From positions 1 to 64,000 of the forward strand of contig NZ_JARVSD010000014.1 of the NCBI RefSeq assembly GCF_030209445.1: DNA of 64,000 bases, in the 5' to 3' direction. Shown in pieces: positions 28,443 through 38,708 of this stretch. The notes beneath the pieces are model-generated. The model saw only the letters and a program-made list of their open reading frames with translations, was not told the origin of the DNA and made no database searches. Both the position numbers and the translations under genes were made by a program. Numbering within the stretch: position 1 is the stretch's first letter; each line of letters begins with the position of its first letter. This DNA is from Promicromonospora sp. MEB111. Its GTDB lineage: Bacteria > Actinomycetota > Actinomycetes > Actinomycetales > Cellulomonadaceae.

Positions 28443-31400
28443 ATGGGCTGGGAATTCTGGATCGACCGGGGCGGCACGTTCACCGACGTCGTCGCGCGCC
28501 ACCCGGACGGCGCGCTGTCGACGCACAAGCTCCTCTCCGAGGACCCCGACCGGTACGCGGACGCCGCCGTGGCCGGCATCCAGCGGGTCCTCGCGGCGGC
28601 GGGGCAGCCCGGTACGGAGCCCGTCGACGCCGTCCGCATGGGCACCACCGTCGCCACGAACGCGCTGCTGGAGCGGGCCGGCGAGCCCACGGTCCTGGTC
28701 GTCACACGGGGCTTCGGTGACGCCCTGCGCATCGCGTACCAGAACCGTCCGCGCATCTTCGACCGCCACATCGTGCTGCCGGAGCCCCTCTACACGCGCG
28801 TCGTCGAGGTCGACGAACGGATCGACGCGCAGGGCACCGTCCTGCAAGCGCTCGACCTCGACGCCCTGCGGGCCGAGCTGGACCAGGCCTACCGGGACGG
28901 GTACCGCGCGGCGGCCGTCGTCTGCGTCCACTCGTACCTCTACCCGGACCACGAGCGGGCGGTCGCAGACGTGGCCACCCGCGCGGGCTTCACCCAGGTC
29001 AGCCGCTCGGCCGAGGTGAGCCCGCTGGTCAAGCTGGTGCCCCGCGGCGACACGACGGTGGTCGACGCGTACCTCTCGCCGGTGCTGCGCCGGTACGTCG
29101 ACCGGGTCGCCGGCGACCTGACGGGTGTCCCGCTGCAGTTCATGCAGTCGAACGGTGGCCTGACGGAGGCGCACCGGTTCCGCGGCAAGGACGCGATCCT
29201 GTCCGGACCCGCGGGCGGCATCGTCGGCATGGTGCGGATGTCGGCGCTCGCGGGGTTCGATCACGTGATCGGGTTCGACATGGGCGGCACCTCGACCGAC
29301 GTGTCGCACTACGCGGGCGAGCTGGAGCGCGTCTTCGACACCGACGTCGCCGGGGTGCGCGTGCGGGCCCCTATGCTCGACATCCACACCGTCGCGGCGG
29401 GCGGCGGGTCGATCCTGCACTTCGACGGCAGCCGGTACCGCGTGGGCCCCGACTCCGCGGGCGCCGTCCCGGGGCCCGCCTGCTATCGCGGGGGCGGCCC
29501 GCTGACCGTGACGGACGCGAACGTGCTGCTCGGCAGGATCCAGCCGACGCACTTCCCGTCGGTGTTCGGCCCGCAGGGCGACCAGCCCCTCGACGCGGAC
29601 GTCGTGCGCCGGAAGTTCGCCGAGCTCACGGACGTCATCGGCGACGGCAGGTCGCCGGAGCAGGTGGCCGAGGGGTTCCTCGCCGTGGCTGTTGCGAACA
29701 TGGCCGGCGCGGTCAAGAAGATCACCGTGCGCAAGGGACATGACGTCACCCGCTACGCCCTCACCTCCTTCGGCGGCGCGGGCGGGCAGCACGCCTGCGC
29801 GGTGGCCGACGCCCTGGGGATCGAGACGGTGCTCGTGCCCCCGATGGCCGGCGTGCTCTCGGCGCTGGGGATCGGCCTCGCCGACACCACGGTCATGCGT
29901 GAGCAGGCGGTCGAGACCCCGCTGGAGCCCGGGGCGCTGCCCCGGCTCGCCGAGGTCGCCGACGCGCTGGAGCACACCGCCCGTGCCGACCTGGCCGGGC
30001 AGGGCGTGCCGGCAACCGCGGAGGTCGTGGTCAACCGACGCGTCCACCTGCGGTACGACGGCACCGACACCACGGTGGTGGTGCGGTTCGGTGGCCTCGA
30101 CGCGATGGTGGACCAGTTCGAGGCGGCGCATCGGACCATGTACTCGTTCCTGCTGGACCGGGCGCTCGTGGTCGAGGCGATCTCCGTGGAGTCAGTGGCA
30201 CTCACGGCCCAGCCGGACCTCTCGGCGCCGGACCTCTCCGCGCCGGACGCCGGAACGGGCACCCCGGGCCTCGAACCGCCGGCCGAGACCGTGCGGGTGT
30301 TCGCCGGCGGGGCCTGGCACGACTGCCCCCTGTACCGGCGGGAGAGCCTGGCTCCCGGTCAGGTCGTCGCCGGGCCTGCGGTCCTCGTGGAGGAGAACGC
30401 GACCACGGTGGTCGAGCCGGGCTGGCGGGCCGAGGCGAGCACCACGGGCCACCTCGTGGTCCGCAGGTCCGAGCCGCGGGCACGCGACGAGGTGTCCGCC
30501 GTCGCCGACCCGGTGCTGCTGGAGATCTTCAACAGCCTCTTCATGTCGATCGCCGAGCAGATGGGTTCGCGCCTGGAGGCGACGGCCCAGTCGGTGAACA
30601 TCAAGGAGCGCCTCGACTTCTCGTGCGCGCTGTTCGATCCCGACGGCAACCTGGTGGCCAACGCGCCGCACATCCCGGTGCACCTCGGCTCCATGGGCAC
30701 CTCCGTGAAGGAGGTGATCGCCCGGCGCCGCGGGACGATGCGGCCGGGCGACACGTTCGCGGTCAACGACCCGTTCCACGGCGGCACCCACCTGCCGGAC
30801 ATCACCGTGATCACCCCGGTCTTCGCCGAGCCCGGAGGCGGTGGCGACGAGATCCTGTACTACGTGGCGTCCCGCGGCCACCACGCCGAGATCGGCGGGA
30901 TCGCGCCGGGATCCATGCCCGCGAACAGCACGGACATCGATCAGGAGGGCGTGCTCCTCGACAACTGGCTGCTCGTCCAGGGTGGGCGGTTCCGCGAGGC
31001 CGAGACCAGGGACCTGCTAGCCTCGGCGCGCTGGCCCTCCCGGGGGATCGACACGAACCTCGCCGACCTGCGCGCCCAGGTGGCCGCGAACGCCAAGGGC
31101 GTCGAGGAGATCCACGCGATGGTGGCCCGGTACGGGCTCGACGTGGTCCAGGCCTACATGCGCCACGTCCAGGACAACGCGGCCGAGGCGGTGCGCCGCG
31201 TGATCGACACCCTGTCCGACGGTGAGCTCGAGTACACCACCGACAGCGGCGCGACCATCGCGGTGCGGGTCCGGGTCGACCGGGCCGCCCGGCGCGCCAC
31301 CATCGACTTCACCGGCACGTCCGCCCAGCTCGCCACGAACTTCAACGCGCCGTCGTCCGTGGCGACCGCCGCCGTGCTGTACGTGTTCCGGACCCTGGTC

Positions 31401-32042
31401 GCGGACGACATCCCGCTCAACGACGGCTGCCTGCGGCCCCTGTCGATCGTGATCCCACCCGGCACCATGCTGTCCCCGCGGTACCCGGCCGCCGTGGTGG
31501 CCGGCAACGTCGAGACCAGCCAGGCGATCACGGGCGCGCTGTACGGCGCGCTCGGCGTCCAGGCCGAGGGCTCGGGGACGATGAACAACCTGACCTTCGG
31601 GGACGCGACGCGGCAGTACTACGAGACGATCGCCTCGGGCTCCGGGGCCGGGGACGGGTTCGACGGCGCCCCGGCCGTGCAGACGCACATGACCAACTCG
31701 CGGCTCACCGATCCCGAGGTGCTGGAGATGCGGTTCCCGGTGCTCGTGCGGGAGTTCTCGGTGCGCACGGGGTCCGGTGGGGAAGGGCGCTGGCACGGTG
31801 GCGACGGCGTCTTGCGGGCGCTGGAGTTCCGCGAGCCGATGAGTGCCAGCCTCCTGACCGGGCACCGGCGCGTGCCGCCCTACGGGATGGCCGGGGGCGC
31901 GCCCGGGGCGCTCGGCAGCAACAGCGTGCGGCGCGCCGACGGCGGCGTGGAGAGCCTCGCCGGCTGCGACCGCGTGGAGCTCGGCGCCGGGGACGTGCTG
32001 GTCATCGAGACCCCGGGCGGGGGCGGCTACGGCGAGCCGTAG
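28443..32042 (+). CDS. Fused hydantoinase A/B, 5-oxoprolinase-type ATPase
   Basis: 1199 residues in which HyuA-like and HyuB-like halves are one chain, as in eukaryotic-type 5-oxoprolinase. N-terminal block [12 protein letters not shown] (about 7-18), [13 protein letters not shown], and the ATP/metal-binding [12 protein letters not shown] (about 278-289) belong to HyuA; the HyuB half starts near 675 with [15 protein letters not shown] and contains [16 protein letters not shown] and the C-terminal GGGGYG. The likely reaction is ATP-dependent opening of 5-oxo-L-proline to glutamate, or of a hydantoin. It has its own -10 element and interrupts the nadB-nadC gene pair. Substrate choice cannot be decided from motifs. 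Confidence 0.92.
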   Translation: MGWEFWIDRGGTFTDVVARHPDGALSTHKLLSEDPDRYADAAVAGIQRVLAAAGQPGTEPVDAVRMGTTVATNALLERAGEPTVLVVTRGFGDALRIAYQNRPRIFDRHIVLPEPLYTRVVEVDERIDAQGTVLQALDLDALRAELDQAYRDGYRAAAVVCVHSYLYPDHERAVADVATRAGFTQVSRSAEVSPLVKLVPRGDTTVVDAYLSPVLRRYVDRVAGDLTGVPLQFMQSNGGLTEAHRFRGKDAILSGPAGGIVGMVRMSALAGFDHVIGFDMGGTSTDVSHYAGELERVFDTDVAGVRVRAPMLDIHTVAAGGGSILHFDGSRYRVGPDSAGAVPGPACYRGGGPLTVTDANVLLGRIQPTHFPSVFGPQGDQPLDADVVRRKFAELTDVIGDGRSPEQVAEGFLAVAVANMAGAVKKITVRKGHDVTRYALTSFGGAGGQHACAVADALGIETVLVPPMAGVLSALGIGLADTTVMREQAVETPLEPGALPRLAEVADALEHTARADLAGQGVPATAEVVVNRRVHLRYDGTDTTVVVRFGGLDAMVDQFEAAHRTMYSFLLDRALVVEAISVESVALTAQPDLSAPDLSAPDAGTGTPGLEPPAETVRVFAGGAWHDCPLYRRESLAPGQVVAGPAVLVEENATTVVEPGWRAEASTTGHLVVRRSEPRARDEVSAVADPVLLEIFNSLFMSIAEQMGSRLEATAQSVNIKERLDFSCALFDPDGNLVANAPHIPVHLGSMGTSVKEVIARRRGTMRPGDTFAVNDPFHGGTHLPDITVITPVFAEPGGGGDEILYYVASRGHHAEIGGIAPGSMPANSTDIDQEGVLLDNWLLVQGGRFREAETRDLLASARWPSRGIDTNLADLRAQVAANAKGVEEIHAMVARYGLDVVQAYMRHVQDNAAEAVRRVIDTLSDGELEYTTDSGATIAVRVRVDRAARRATIDFTGTSAQLATNFNAPSSVATAAVLYVFRTLVADDIPLNDGCLRPLSIVIPPGTMLSPRYPAAVVAGNVETSQAITGALYGALGVQAEGSGTMNNLTFGDATRQYYETIASGSGAGDGFDGAPAVQTHMTNSRLTDPEVLEMRFPVLVREFSVRTGSGGEGRWHGGDGVLRALEFREPMSASLLTGHRRVPPYGMAGGAPGALGSNSVRRADGGVESLAGCDRVELGAGDVLVIETPGGGGYGEP

Positions 32043-32048
32043 GTGGTG

Positions 32049-34169
32049 TCAGCCGCGGACGCGTCGCCGGACCTCCGAGCCCAGCCGGGTCGCCAGCCTG
32101 CCCAGCGGCCGTGGCAGCACCGCCATGCGCTCCAGCAGGCGCGCGATCGCGGCGACGAGGAAGAGCCACGCGAGCACAGCCGGTGCGGTCACGAGCTGCG
32201 CGACGTCGGGCCAGCGCCAGACGAAGAGGATGAGGCCTGCCCCGGCCAGGACGACCCCCAGGGCGAGCGCCCAGGAGACGACCGTACCGATCACGATCAC
32301 CGGGCCGAGCCGTGCCCGTCGCGCCCGTTCGGACTCGACGACGCCCATGAGCGCACGGTTCCTGGCGGCGAGCGATGCCGCGTGGCGGTGGTCGTCGGCC
32401 GGGCCGGTGTCCCCGTCCGGGACGTGGTCGAGTGCCGCCGCCGCGACGAGCGTGTCCAGCACCAGGGGCGCCACCGACTCCATCGCGGCGAGTGCCTGGC
32501 CGTAGCGGGCGGCCGCCCCCAGGTTCGCCTCCGAGGACACGACGTCGTGGTACTCGGCCCGCAGGCTCGCCACGGACCGGGCGATCGTCTGCAGATCGCC
32601 GGCGTCCCGGCCGACGGCAGCCGTGGCCAGCACCACGGTTGCCGTGCCCTCGTGGCTGAGCCAGACGTCGTCGTCGGCCGTGACCTGTCGTAGGGCGCCC
32701 ACGAGCCGCGACACGGCGCCACGCAGAGCGGGCGCCGCGGAGTCGACGTCGAGCACGAGGACGAGGAAGCCCACCCAGTCGAGCAGGCGCAGGATGTCGG
32801 GTGCGCTCAGCCTCGACCGGTCCAGCCCGTCCAGCCCCTCGGCGAAAGCGCGCACGTCCGCACTGCCCGCGGCGACCTCGCACCCGAGGAGCAGCACCTC
32901 GGAGAGCGCGTCGCCGGGTGACAGGGCCCGGACGCGTGCCACGGCGTCGGAGGTGAGGCTGCTCCGGGCGTCGACGGCGCAGAGGATCTGGGCCGCGGCC
33001 AGCGCCGACGAGATCGTCATGCCCTCGTAGAACAGGGACGGGAGCCGGGCGTGCAGCTCCCGGTCCTGCCGCGGGTCCCACTGCTCGGTCCCGGTGGACG
33101 GGACCGTGCGGCAGTAGTAGCTGGCCGCGACCACGACGTTGCGGGTCGGGAACGGGTCGAGCGTCGGTCCACGGAGCAGGGACGCCGGGTCGGCCGCGAA
33201 GAAGTCGCGGGCCAGGACGTGCTGTCGCGCGCTTGCCCGGCCCGTGAAGAGCACGGTGCCGGCGTCGTCGGCTGCCTCCGTGGCGAGTACCAGCCCGCCG
33301 TTGCGCGTCGCCTCGATGAACCGGTGCGGATCCGCCGTCTCGGCCGTCGACACGACGTGCAGGTTGGGCCGGGCCCGCAACCAGGACTCCGCCGGGTCGT
33401 CCTGGCGTACCCGGTGCGCGTTGCGCAGGTGACCCAGCGTCGCGGCCAACGGCGTGTCCGTGCTCGACGGCCACACGACGACCTCGGGCGTGCCGGTGCA
33501 CGCGTACTCGATGCAGTTGGCGAGCAGACCGACGGCGCCGTGCCAGTCCAGGGGCATCGCCGAGACGACTACACGCCAGGGGACGTGCTCGGCGGAGACG
33601 GCGAGCAGCGGCTCGCCCTCCGCGCTCCCGACGACGGTCACCAGCCCGGACAGCGCCGACGACGGGATCGAGAGCCACGACGTGAGGTCACCGAGCTGGC
33701 CGGAACTGCTCAGCTCGGCGTCCAGGTCGACGTGGAACGGGTAGCGGACGACCGGGCTGGCCGGCTCGGCGATCCGGGGCCGGGCCGGGGTGGCCCCCCG
33801 GCGGTCGAACGTCAGCGACGAGCCGTCCGGCGTCTCGAGGTGCAGGTCGGCGGCGGTGAACTGGTGCAGCAGGACGAGACCCCGGCCCTGGGCGAGGAAC
33901 GCCGTGAGCTCCTCGGCGTGCTCGCGCACGGCGGCTCCGACGCGCCCGTCGGGGTGCCGCAGCGCGTTGGAGGCGAAGACCACCGCGTCGTACTGCGACC
34001 CGGTCAGCGTGGCCAGGAGCGGGCCGCACTCCGCGTCCCGCACGACGTCGACGGCGACCGGCTTGCCCGCGGCGGTGAGCCGGGCGCACGCGTCGACGAC
34101 CGACCGACCGTCGTCCGCGTGGTACTGGCGGGTGGACTCCAGGCCGTCGACGAGCAGGGCGATGCGCAC
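32049..34169 (-). CDS. Unknown protein: ThuA/glutamine-amidotransferase-like N-terminus, long helical middle, two C-terminal membrane segments
   Basis: 706 residues from the GTG at 34169, whose product begins VRIALLVDG. Residues 1-225 look like a ThuA/GATase1-like alpha/beta fold (YDAVVFASN, GLVLLHQFTAADLH near 97-110, WRVVVSAMPLDWHGA near 198-212). A second alpha/beta stretch (about 228-320) is followed by 300 residues that are mostly helical and Ala/Leu-rich. Two membrane segments lie at about 622-650 and 660-682, with a basic cytoplasmic tail. I recognise no catalytic Cys-His-Glu triad, so enzyme activity is uncertain. It is convergent with the hydantoinase (6 bp) and divergent from nadC (45 bp). 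I do not recognise the whole protein family; no function is proposed. Confidence 0.7.
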   Translation of the reverse strand: MRIALLVDGLESTRQYHADDGRSVVDACARLTAAGKPVAVDVVRDAECGPLLATLTGSQYDAVVFASNALRHPDGRVGAAVREHAEELTAFLAQGRGLVLLHQFTAADLHLETPDGSSLTFDRRGATPARPRIAEPASPVVRYPFHVDLDAELSSSGQLGDLTSWLSIPSSALSGLVTVVGSAEGEPLLAVSAEHVPWRVVVSAMPLDWHGAVGLLANCIEYACTGTPEVVVWPSSTDTPLAATLGHLRNAHRVRQDDPAESWLRARPNLHVVSTAETADPHRFIEATRNGGLVLATEAADDAGTVLFTGRASARQHVLARDFFAADPASLLRGPTLDPFPTRNVVVAASYYCRTVPSTGTEQWDPRQDRELHARLPSLFYEGMTISSALAAAQILCAVDARSSLTSDAVARVRALSPGDALSEVLLLGCEVAAGSADVRAFAEGLDGLDRSRLSAPDILRLLDWVGFLVLVLDVDSAAPALRGAVSRLVGALRQVTADDDVWLSHEGTATVVLATAAVGRDAGDLQTIARSVASLRAEYHDVVSSEANLGAAARYGQALAAMESVAPLVLDTLVAAAALDHVPDGDTGPADDHRHAASLAARNRALMGVVESERARRARLGPVIVIGTVVSWALALGVVLAGAGLILFVWRWPDVAQLVTAPAVLAWLFLVAAIARLLERMAVLPRPLGRLATRLGSEVRRRVRG

Positions 34170-34202
34170 GCCGCTCAGGCTAGCCGTCGGCCGCCCTCCG
34201 GA

Positions 34203-34208
34203 TACGGT
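34203..34208 (+). promoter_or_regulatory. nadC: -10 element TACGGT, leaderless nadC
   Basis: TACGGT followed by six bases and the GTG at 34215 in the 45-bp divergent gap. It gives nadC its own promoter, separate from nadB. Confidence 0.55.
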
Positions 34209-34214
34209 GACCCG

Positions 34215-35144
34215 GTGAGCACCCTCCCCGTCTTCGCCACCCCCTCCACGGTCGCCCCCGGCCTCGACCCCGCGTGGGTCGCCCGGGTCGTCGAGATCGC
34301 CCTCGACGAGGACCTCGGCCCCGCCCCGGGCCGGGACGTGACCTCGCAGGCGACCATCCCGCCGTCGGGCACGGGGGTGGCCGAGCTCGTGGCACGCGAG
34401 GAGGGCGTGGTCGCGGGGCTCGTGGTGGTTCGGGAGGTCCTGGACCAGGTGGCGGCCCGGCTCGACCTCCCGGCCCCGGGCGTGGTCTTCCACGCGCAGG
34501 ACGGCGACGCCGTGACCGCGGGCCAGGTGCTGGCGAGCCTGGAGGGCCGCACGCAGGTGCTGCTCGTGGCCGAGCGCACCCTGCTCAACCTGGCCAGCCG
34601 CGCGTCCGGCGTCGCGACGGCCACGCGCGCGTTCGCCCGGGAGCTCGCGGGCACGGGCGCCCAGGTGCTCGACACCCGCAAGACCACCCCCGGCCTGCGC
34701 GCCCTGCAGAAGTACGCCGTGCGCGCGGGCGGCGGCACCAACAAGCGCATGGGCCTGTACGACGTGGCCATGGTCAAGGACAACCACGTGGTCGCGGCCG
34801 GGTCGGTCGCCGCCGCGATCCGCGCCGTCCGCGAGATGTTCCCCGACGTCCAGATCCAGGTCGAGGCCGACACGACCGCGCAGGCGCTGGAGGCTCTGGC
34901 GTCGGGCGCGGACTTCCTGCTGCTGGACAACATGGAGCCCGGTCTCCTCGGCGAGACGGTCGCGGCCGTCCGGGAGCAGGAGGGGAAGGACGGCGTCCCG
35001 GCGCACGTCGAGCTCGAGGCGACGGGCAACCTGACGCTCGACAGGGCGCGGGAGGTCGCGGCCACGGGCGTGGACTTCCTGTCGGTGGGCGCGCTGACGC
35101 ACAGCGCGCCCATCCTGGACCTGGCCCTGGACCTGCGCGCCTGA
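34215..35144 (+). CDS. nadC: Nicotinate-nucleotide pyrophosphorylase (carboxylating)
   Basis: Quinolinate phosphoribosyltransferase, 309 residues, making nicotinate mononucleotide from quinolinate and PRPP. Signatures: [14 protein letters not shown], the core [34 protein letters not shown] and the C-terminal [21 protein letters not shown]. The GTG start at 34215 is leaderless. In relatives nadB and nadC are usually adjacent; here the hydantoinase and ThuA-like genes lie between. No type III pantothenate kinase gene (coaX) follows before lysS. Confidence 0.95.
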   Translation: MSTLPVFATPSTVAPGLDPAWVARVVEIALDEDLGPAPGRDVTSQATIPPSGTGVAELVAREEGVVAGLVVVREVLDQVAARLDLPAPGVVFHAQDGDAVTAGQVLASLEGRTQVLLVAERTLLNLASRASGVATATRAFARELAGTGAQVLDTRKTTPGLRALQKYAVRAGGGTNKRMGLYDVAMVKDNHVVAAGSVAAAIRAVREMFPDVQIQVEADTTAQALEALASGADFLLLDNMEPGLLGETVAAVREQEGKDGVPAHVELEATGNLTLDRAREVAATGVDFLSVGALTHSAPILDLALDLRA

Positions 35145-35243
35145 TCCTTTTCGCGGCGAACGCGCGCAGGACGCGGCATATCCGCCGGGTTCGGTGTGTC
35201 CAACCGGGCGGATAAAGAGAACTCGGCGGGTGATGCGCACCGA

Positions 35244-35249
35244 TAGAAT
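35244..35249 (+). promoter_or_regulatory. lysS: -10 element TAGAAT, leaderless lysS
   Basis: TAGAAT followed by seven bases and the GTG at 35257. This favours the GTG over the in-frame ATG at 35233, which lies before the -10 element. Confidence 0.6.
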
Positions 35250-35256
35250 CGCCTCC

Positions 35257-36786
35257 GTGACGACCGAGAACCCCGCTGCCGAGAACGCCGCGACCCCGCC
35301 GACCGACGACCTGCCCGAGCAGCTGCGGATCCGGCGCGAGAAGCGTGAGCGCCTCCTGGCGCAGGGCACCGAGGCGTACCCGGTCGGCGTTCCGGTCACC
35401 GACACGATCGAGGAGGTCCGCGAGAAGTACGGGCACCTCGAGGCGGGCCAGGAGACGGACGACGTCGTCGGCGTGGCCGGCCGCGTGGTGTTCGTCCGCA
35501 TCGGCGGCAAGCTGTGCTTCGTCACGCTGCAGGACGGCGAGGGCAACCGCCTCCAGGGCATGCTGAGCCTGGCCGCGCTCGGCGAGGAGGCGCTGGCCGC
35601 CTTCAAGTCCGACGTCGACCTGGGCGACCACCTGTTCCTGCACGGCCGCGTCGGCGCGTCGCGCCGGGGCGAGCTGAGCGTCTTCGCCGACGAGTGGCGC
35701 ATGGCGGCCAAGTCCCTGCGGCCCCTCCCGGTGCTGCACAAGGACCTGTCCGAGGAGGCGCGGGTCCGGCAGCGGTATGTCGACCTCATCGCGCGTCCGG
35801 CGGCCCGTGACATGGTGCGCCTGCGCTCCGGCGTGGTGCGTTCCCTGCGGGAGAACTTCTATCGCCGCAGCTTTCTCGAGGTCGAGACGCCGATGCTGCA
35901 GACCATTGCCTCCGGCGCCTCGGCGCGCCCTTTCTCGACGCACATGAATGCGTACGACCTGGAGCTCTTCCTGCGGATCGCGCCGGAGATCTTCCTGAAG
36001 AAGGCGGTCGTCGGCGGCGTCGAGAAGGTTTTCGAGATCAACCGCAACTTCCGTAACGAGGGCGCGGACTCGTCGCACTCGCCGGAGTTCGCGATGCTCG
36101 AGGCGTACGAGGCCTACGGCGATTACAACACCATCGGCGCGCTCACCCAGGACCTGGTGCAGACCGCGGCGCAGGACGTTCTCGGCACCACGCTCGTGAC
36201 CCTTCCGGACGGCTCCGAGTACGAGCTGGGCGGGGAATGGGCAAATCTGCGGATGTACGACTCGCTCTCCGAAAGCCTGGGCGAGGAGATCACCGCCGCC
36301 ACCTCCGTCGAGGAGCTCGAGAAGATCGCCGAGCGGCTCGATGTCGAGGTCGGCAACAAGAAGATCCTGAATCACGGAAAGCTCGTCGAGACGCTCTGGG
36401 AGCACCGGGTGGGCGACCACCTGACGGCACCGACGTTCGTCCGGGATTTCCCGGTCGAGACGTCGCCGCTCACGCGCGACCACCGCTCGGAAAAGGGCCA
36501 GGTCGAGAAGTGGGACCTGTACGTGCGCGGCTTCGAGCTGGCCACGGGCTATTCCGAGCTGGTCGACCCCGTGATCCAGCGCCAGCGCTTCGAGGCGCAG
36601 GCCAGGATGGCCGCGGCCGGCGACGACGAGGCCATGCTGCTCGACGAGGATTTCCTGACCGCGATGGAATTCGCGATGCCCCCTTCGGGCGGAATGGGCA
36701 TGGGCATCGACCGTCTGCTCATGGCTCTGACGGGCCAGGGTATCCGGGAGACCATCCTTTTCCCGCTGGTGAAGCCGCAGGCCTGA
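35257..36786 (+). CDS. lysS: Lysyl-tRNA synthetase, class II
   Basis: 509 residues. An N-terminal OB-fold anticodon-binding domain (about 60-165: [19 protein letters not shown]) precedes the class II catalytic core with motif 1 ([10 protein letters not shown]), motif 2 ([11 protein letters not shown]) and motif 3 ([13 protein letters not shown]). The GTG at 35257 follows a -10 TAGAAT and looks leaderless. Third codon positions are almost all G/C in the first third of the gene, but from about 35,850 onward A and T endings become frequent, as they are in the next two genes; see findings. Confidence 0.96.
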   Translation: MTTENPAAENAATPPTDDLPEQLRIRREKRERLLAQGTEAYPVGVPVTDTIEEVREKYGHLEAGQETDDVVGVAGRVVFVRIGGKLCFVTLQDGEGNRLQGMLSLAALGEEALAAFKSDVDLGDHLFLHGRVGASRRGELSVFADEWRMAAKSLRPLPVLHKDLSEEARVRQRYVDLIARPAARDMVRLRSGVVRSLRENFYRRSFLEVETPMLQTIASGASARPFSTHMNAYDLELFLRIAPEIFLKKAVVGGVEKVFEINRNFRNEGADSSHSPEFAMLEAYEAYGDYNTIGALTQDLVQTAAQDVLGTTLVTLPDGSEYELGGEWANLRMYDSLSESLGEEITAATSVEELEKIAERLDVEVGNKKILNHGKLVETLWEHRVGDHLTAPTFVRDFPVETSPLTRDHRSEKGQVEKWDLYVRGFELATGYSELVDPVIQRQRFEAQARMAAAGDDEAMLLDEDFLTAMEFAMPPSGGMGMGIDRLLMALTGQGIRETILFPLVKPQA

Positions 36787-36825
36787 GGATTTCGGCCGCG
36801 CAGACGAGTATGTGAGGATCTTGTG

Positions 36826-37008
36826 ATGGATACGACGCTTGCGGTGCTCGCGGGGCTGACGCCCTCGGTCGGGGTCGGCCTGTTGTTCTGGTTTGCGATG
36901 CGAAAGATCCTCCGGGCGGACCGTCACGAGCGTGAGGCTCTCGAGCGAATGGATCGCGAGGGCATGACGGCGACGGCGGAAAACACCAGGAATTCCGCTT
37001 CGCACTGA
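36826..37008 (+). CDS. Small single-pass membrane protein between lysS and lsr2
   Basis: 60 residues from the ATG at 36826, with AGGA about 9 nt upstream. A hydrophobic segment (about 6-24, LAVLAGLTPSVGVGLLFWF) is followed by a basic, then Glu/Arg-rich helix. Codon use matches the AT-relaxed style of the lysS 3' end and lsr2. I recall small membrane proteins at this position in other Micrococcales, but none with a known role. The gene is supported by its ribosome site, spacing (39 bp after lysS) and membrane pattern. Confidence 0.65.
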   Translation: MDTTLAVLAGLTPSVGVGLLFWFAMRKILRADRHEREALERMDREGMTATAENTRNSASH

Positions 37009-37106
37009 TCCGCGCGGGTGAGGTTATCCGTACCGGCCTTCGCGGATCAAATCCACGCACTTCACGAACCTGGGTGAATTTTTCGTGATCGGTGTCACAT
37101 GCTCAT

Positions 37107-37122
37107 TATTGACATGTCAATA
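37107..37122. promoter_or_regulatory. lsr2: 16-bp palindrome overlapping the lsr2 -35 element
   Basis: TATTGACATGTCAATA is a perfect palindrome in a short AT-rich island. It contains TTGACA (37109-37114), and CATGCT lies 18 nt further on as a possible -10. Lsr2 binds AT-rich DNA, so autoregulation through this site is plausible. Confidence 0.6.
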
Positions 37123-37183
37123 TTGAGTGCGGCATGCTCGCGAACTAACCCCGGAATTTGTGGCGCGGAAGGGAAGTACCCGT

Positions 37184-37513
37184 ATGGTTCAGAAGGTTCA
37201 GCTTGTTCTCGAAGACGACATCGATGGCGGTGCCGCCGACGAGACCGTGAACTTCGGCCTCGACGGCGTCTCCTACGAGATCGACCTGAATGCCGAGCAC
37301 GCGGCTCAGCTGCGTGATTCGCTCGCTTCGTGGGTCGGCCACGCTCGCAAGGTGAAGTCCGCCGTTGCGCGGACCGCCACCACGCGCCGGTCCCGTTCCG
37401 GAAGCGACACCGCTGCGGTGCGTGAATGGGCCAAGGCCAACGGCTACACGGTCAGCGACCGTGGGCGCATCTCGGCCGAGGTCCAGGACGCCTACGCGAA
37501 GGCGAACGGCTGA
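37184..37513 (+). CDS. lsr2: Lsr2 nucleoid-associated xenogeneic silencer
   Basis: 109-residue H-NS-like protein that bridges and silences AT-rich DNA. The N-terminal oligomerisation domain (VQKVQLVLEDDIDGG, then LDGVSYEIDL) is linked by a basic Arg/Ser stretch to the DNA-binding domain (VREWAKANGYTVSDRGRISAEV), whose RGR motif inserts into the minor groove. The ATG at 37184 follows GGAAGGGAAG. It sits after lysS as in M. tuberculosis, but clpC does not follow: synteny breaks here. Confidence 0.96.
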   Translation: MVQKVQLVLEDDIDGGAADETVNFGLDGVSYEIDLNAEHAAQLRDSLASWVGHARKVKSAVARTATTRRSRSGSDTAAVREWAKANGYTVSDRGRISAEVQDAYAKANG

Positions 37514-37539
37514 CGCCGACGTACTCACGACGGCACATC

Positions 37540-37577
37540 GCGCCCCGGCACCCCTCGACGAGGGGCGGCCGGGGCGC
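37540..37577 (+). terminator. Nested hairpin terminator after lsr2
   Basis: Outer arms GCGCCCCGGC (37540-37549) and GCCGGGGCGC (37568-37577) are perfect; inner CCCCT/AGGGG (37551-37555, 37561-37565) extends the stem. It starts 27 bp after the lsr2 stop. Confidence 0.8.
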
Positions 37578-37613
37578 CGTGCTTTCCCGGCCGGAGCACC
37601 CTGTGCACGTCAT

Positions 37614-37619
37614 TAGGCT
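37614..37619 (+). promoter_or_regulatory. -10 element TAGGCT, leaderless lactonase
   Basis: TAGGCT followed by six bases and the ATG at 37626; no ribosome site between them. Confidence 0.5.
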
Positions 37620-37625
37620 GCTCGC

Positions 37626-38708
37626 ATGAGCAACCCCACCACCGCCCTGTGGATCGGCACCTATCCGAAGGCCGGGGCCGAGCCGGGCACCGGTGAGGGC
37701 GTCTGGCGCGCCGAGATCGACCCGGCCGGCCGGTTCGCGGGCGCCGTGCTCGCCGCGCCGGTCGCCTCGCCCTCGTTCCTCGCGCTCGACCCGTCGGGAC
37801 GCACGCTCCTGGCGGTCGGCGAGACCGAGCCGGGCGCGCTCACGTCGTTCCACGTGTCCGACGGCGGCTCGCTCGCCCTCGCGGGCACGGTCGCCTCGGG
37901 CGGTACGAGCCCCTGCCACGTCGTCTCCACCGGCTCCGCGGCCTGGGTCGCGAACTACGGCGACGGCGTCGCCGCCGTGGTGCCCCTGGCCGACTCCGGT
38001 GTGCCGGGGGAAGCCCGCACCTTCCCGCACGAGGGGACGGGTCCGGTGACGGACCGGCAGGAGAGCTCGCACGCCCACTTCGTGCACCTGTGGGGCGACC
38101 GCGTGCTCGTGGCCGACCTCGGCACCGACGAGCTGCGCACCTACCCGCTGGACGGTTCCGGCCCGGCGGACGGCGAGATCGCCGCCGTCCTGCCGCCCGG
38201 TACGGGACCCCGCCACCTGGTCGAGCTGCCCGACGGCACGATCCTGCTCGCCGGCGAGCTGGACTGCCGCCTGCACGTGCTGGTCCCCGCGGGTCCGGGC
38301 CGGCTGGAGGACGTCGGCTCGGTGGCGATCACCGCCCGTACCCTGCCCGACGGCGCCCCCGGCTACCCCTCGCACATCACCGTCTCCGGCGACCTGGTGC
38401 ACGTGGGCGTGCGGGGCCCGGACGTCCTGGCGGTGCTCCGGGTGCGTGCGGCGGACGCCGGCTCCGGGGCGGCGCAGGGCAGCGAGGCCGCCGTCGGCCA
38501 CCTGACGATCGAGAACGTCGCCGACGTGGACCTCGGCGCGGGCGCCTGGCCGCGCCACCACGCGGTCCTGGCCGACGGCGAGGTCGTCGTCGTGGCCGCG
38601 CAGAACACGGACGAGCTCGTCGCGGTCCGGCTGGACCGCGCGTCGGGCCAGGGCGAGATCACCGACCGGCTGGAGCTGCCCGTGCCCGCGTGCGTCCTGG
38701 AGGCGTGA
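37626..38708 (+). CDS. Lactonase-family beta-propeller protein (6-phosphogluconolactonase YkgB/Pgl-like)
   Basis: 360 residues with the repeated blade pattern of the Pfam lactonase family: [14 protein letters not shown] at the start, [49 protein letters not shown] (quoted as [10 protein letters not shown] and VADLGTD), [13 protein letters not shown], and [13 protein letters not shown]. It may hydrolyse 6-phosphogluconolactone or another sugar lactone; the family is broad. Transcribed from its own -10; its TGA shares a base with the mshA ATG (TGATG), so the two are translationally coupled. Confidence 0.87.
   Translation: MSNPTTALWIGTYPKAGAEPGTGEGVWRAEIDPAGRFAGAVLAAPVASPSFLALDPSGRTLLAVGETEPGALTSFHVSDGGSLALAGTVASGGTSPCHVVSTGSAAWVANYGDGVAAVVPLADSGVPGEARTFPHEGTGPVTDRQESSHAHFVHLWGDRVLVADLGTDELRTYPLDGSGPADGEIAAVLPPGTGPRHLVELPDGTILLAGELDCRLHVLVPAGPGRLEDVGSVAITARTLPDGAPGYPSHITVSGDLVHVGVRGPDVLAVLRVRAADAGSGAAQGSEAAVGHLTIENVADVDLGAGAWPRHHAVLADGEVVVVAAQNTDELVAVRLDRASGQGEITDRLELPVPACVLEA

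Noticed and set aside
28443-34169. Hydantoinase plus ThuA-like gene as a defence island
   Set aside because: No nuclease, helicase, toxin or mobile-element signature, no integrase or direct repeats at the borders; metabolic enzyme plus unknown protein is all that can be supported.
35194-35256. Upstream start for lysS at 35194 or 35233
   Set aside because: Both lie before the TAGAAT -10 element, and the added residues are not part of the LysS family; the GTG at 35257 fits a leaderless start.
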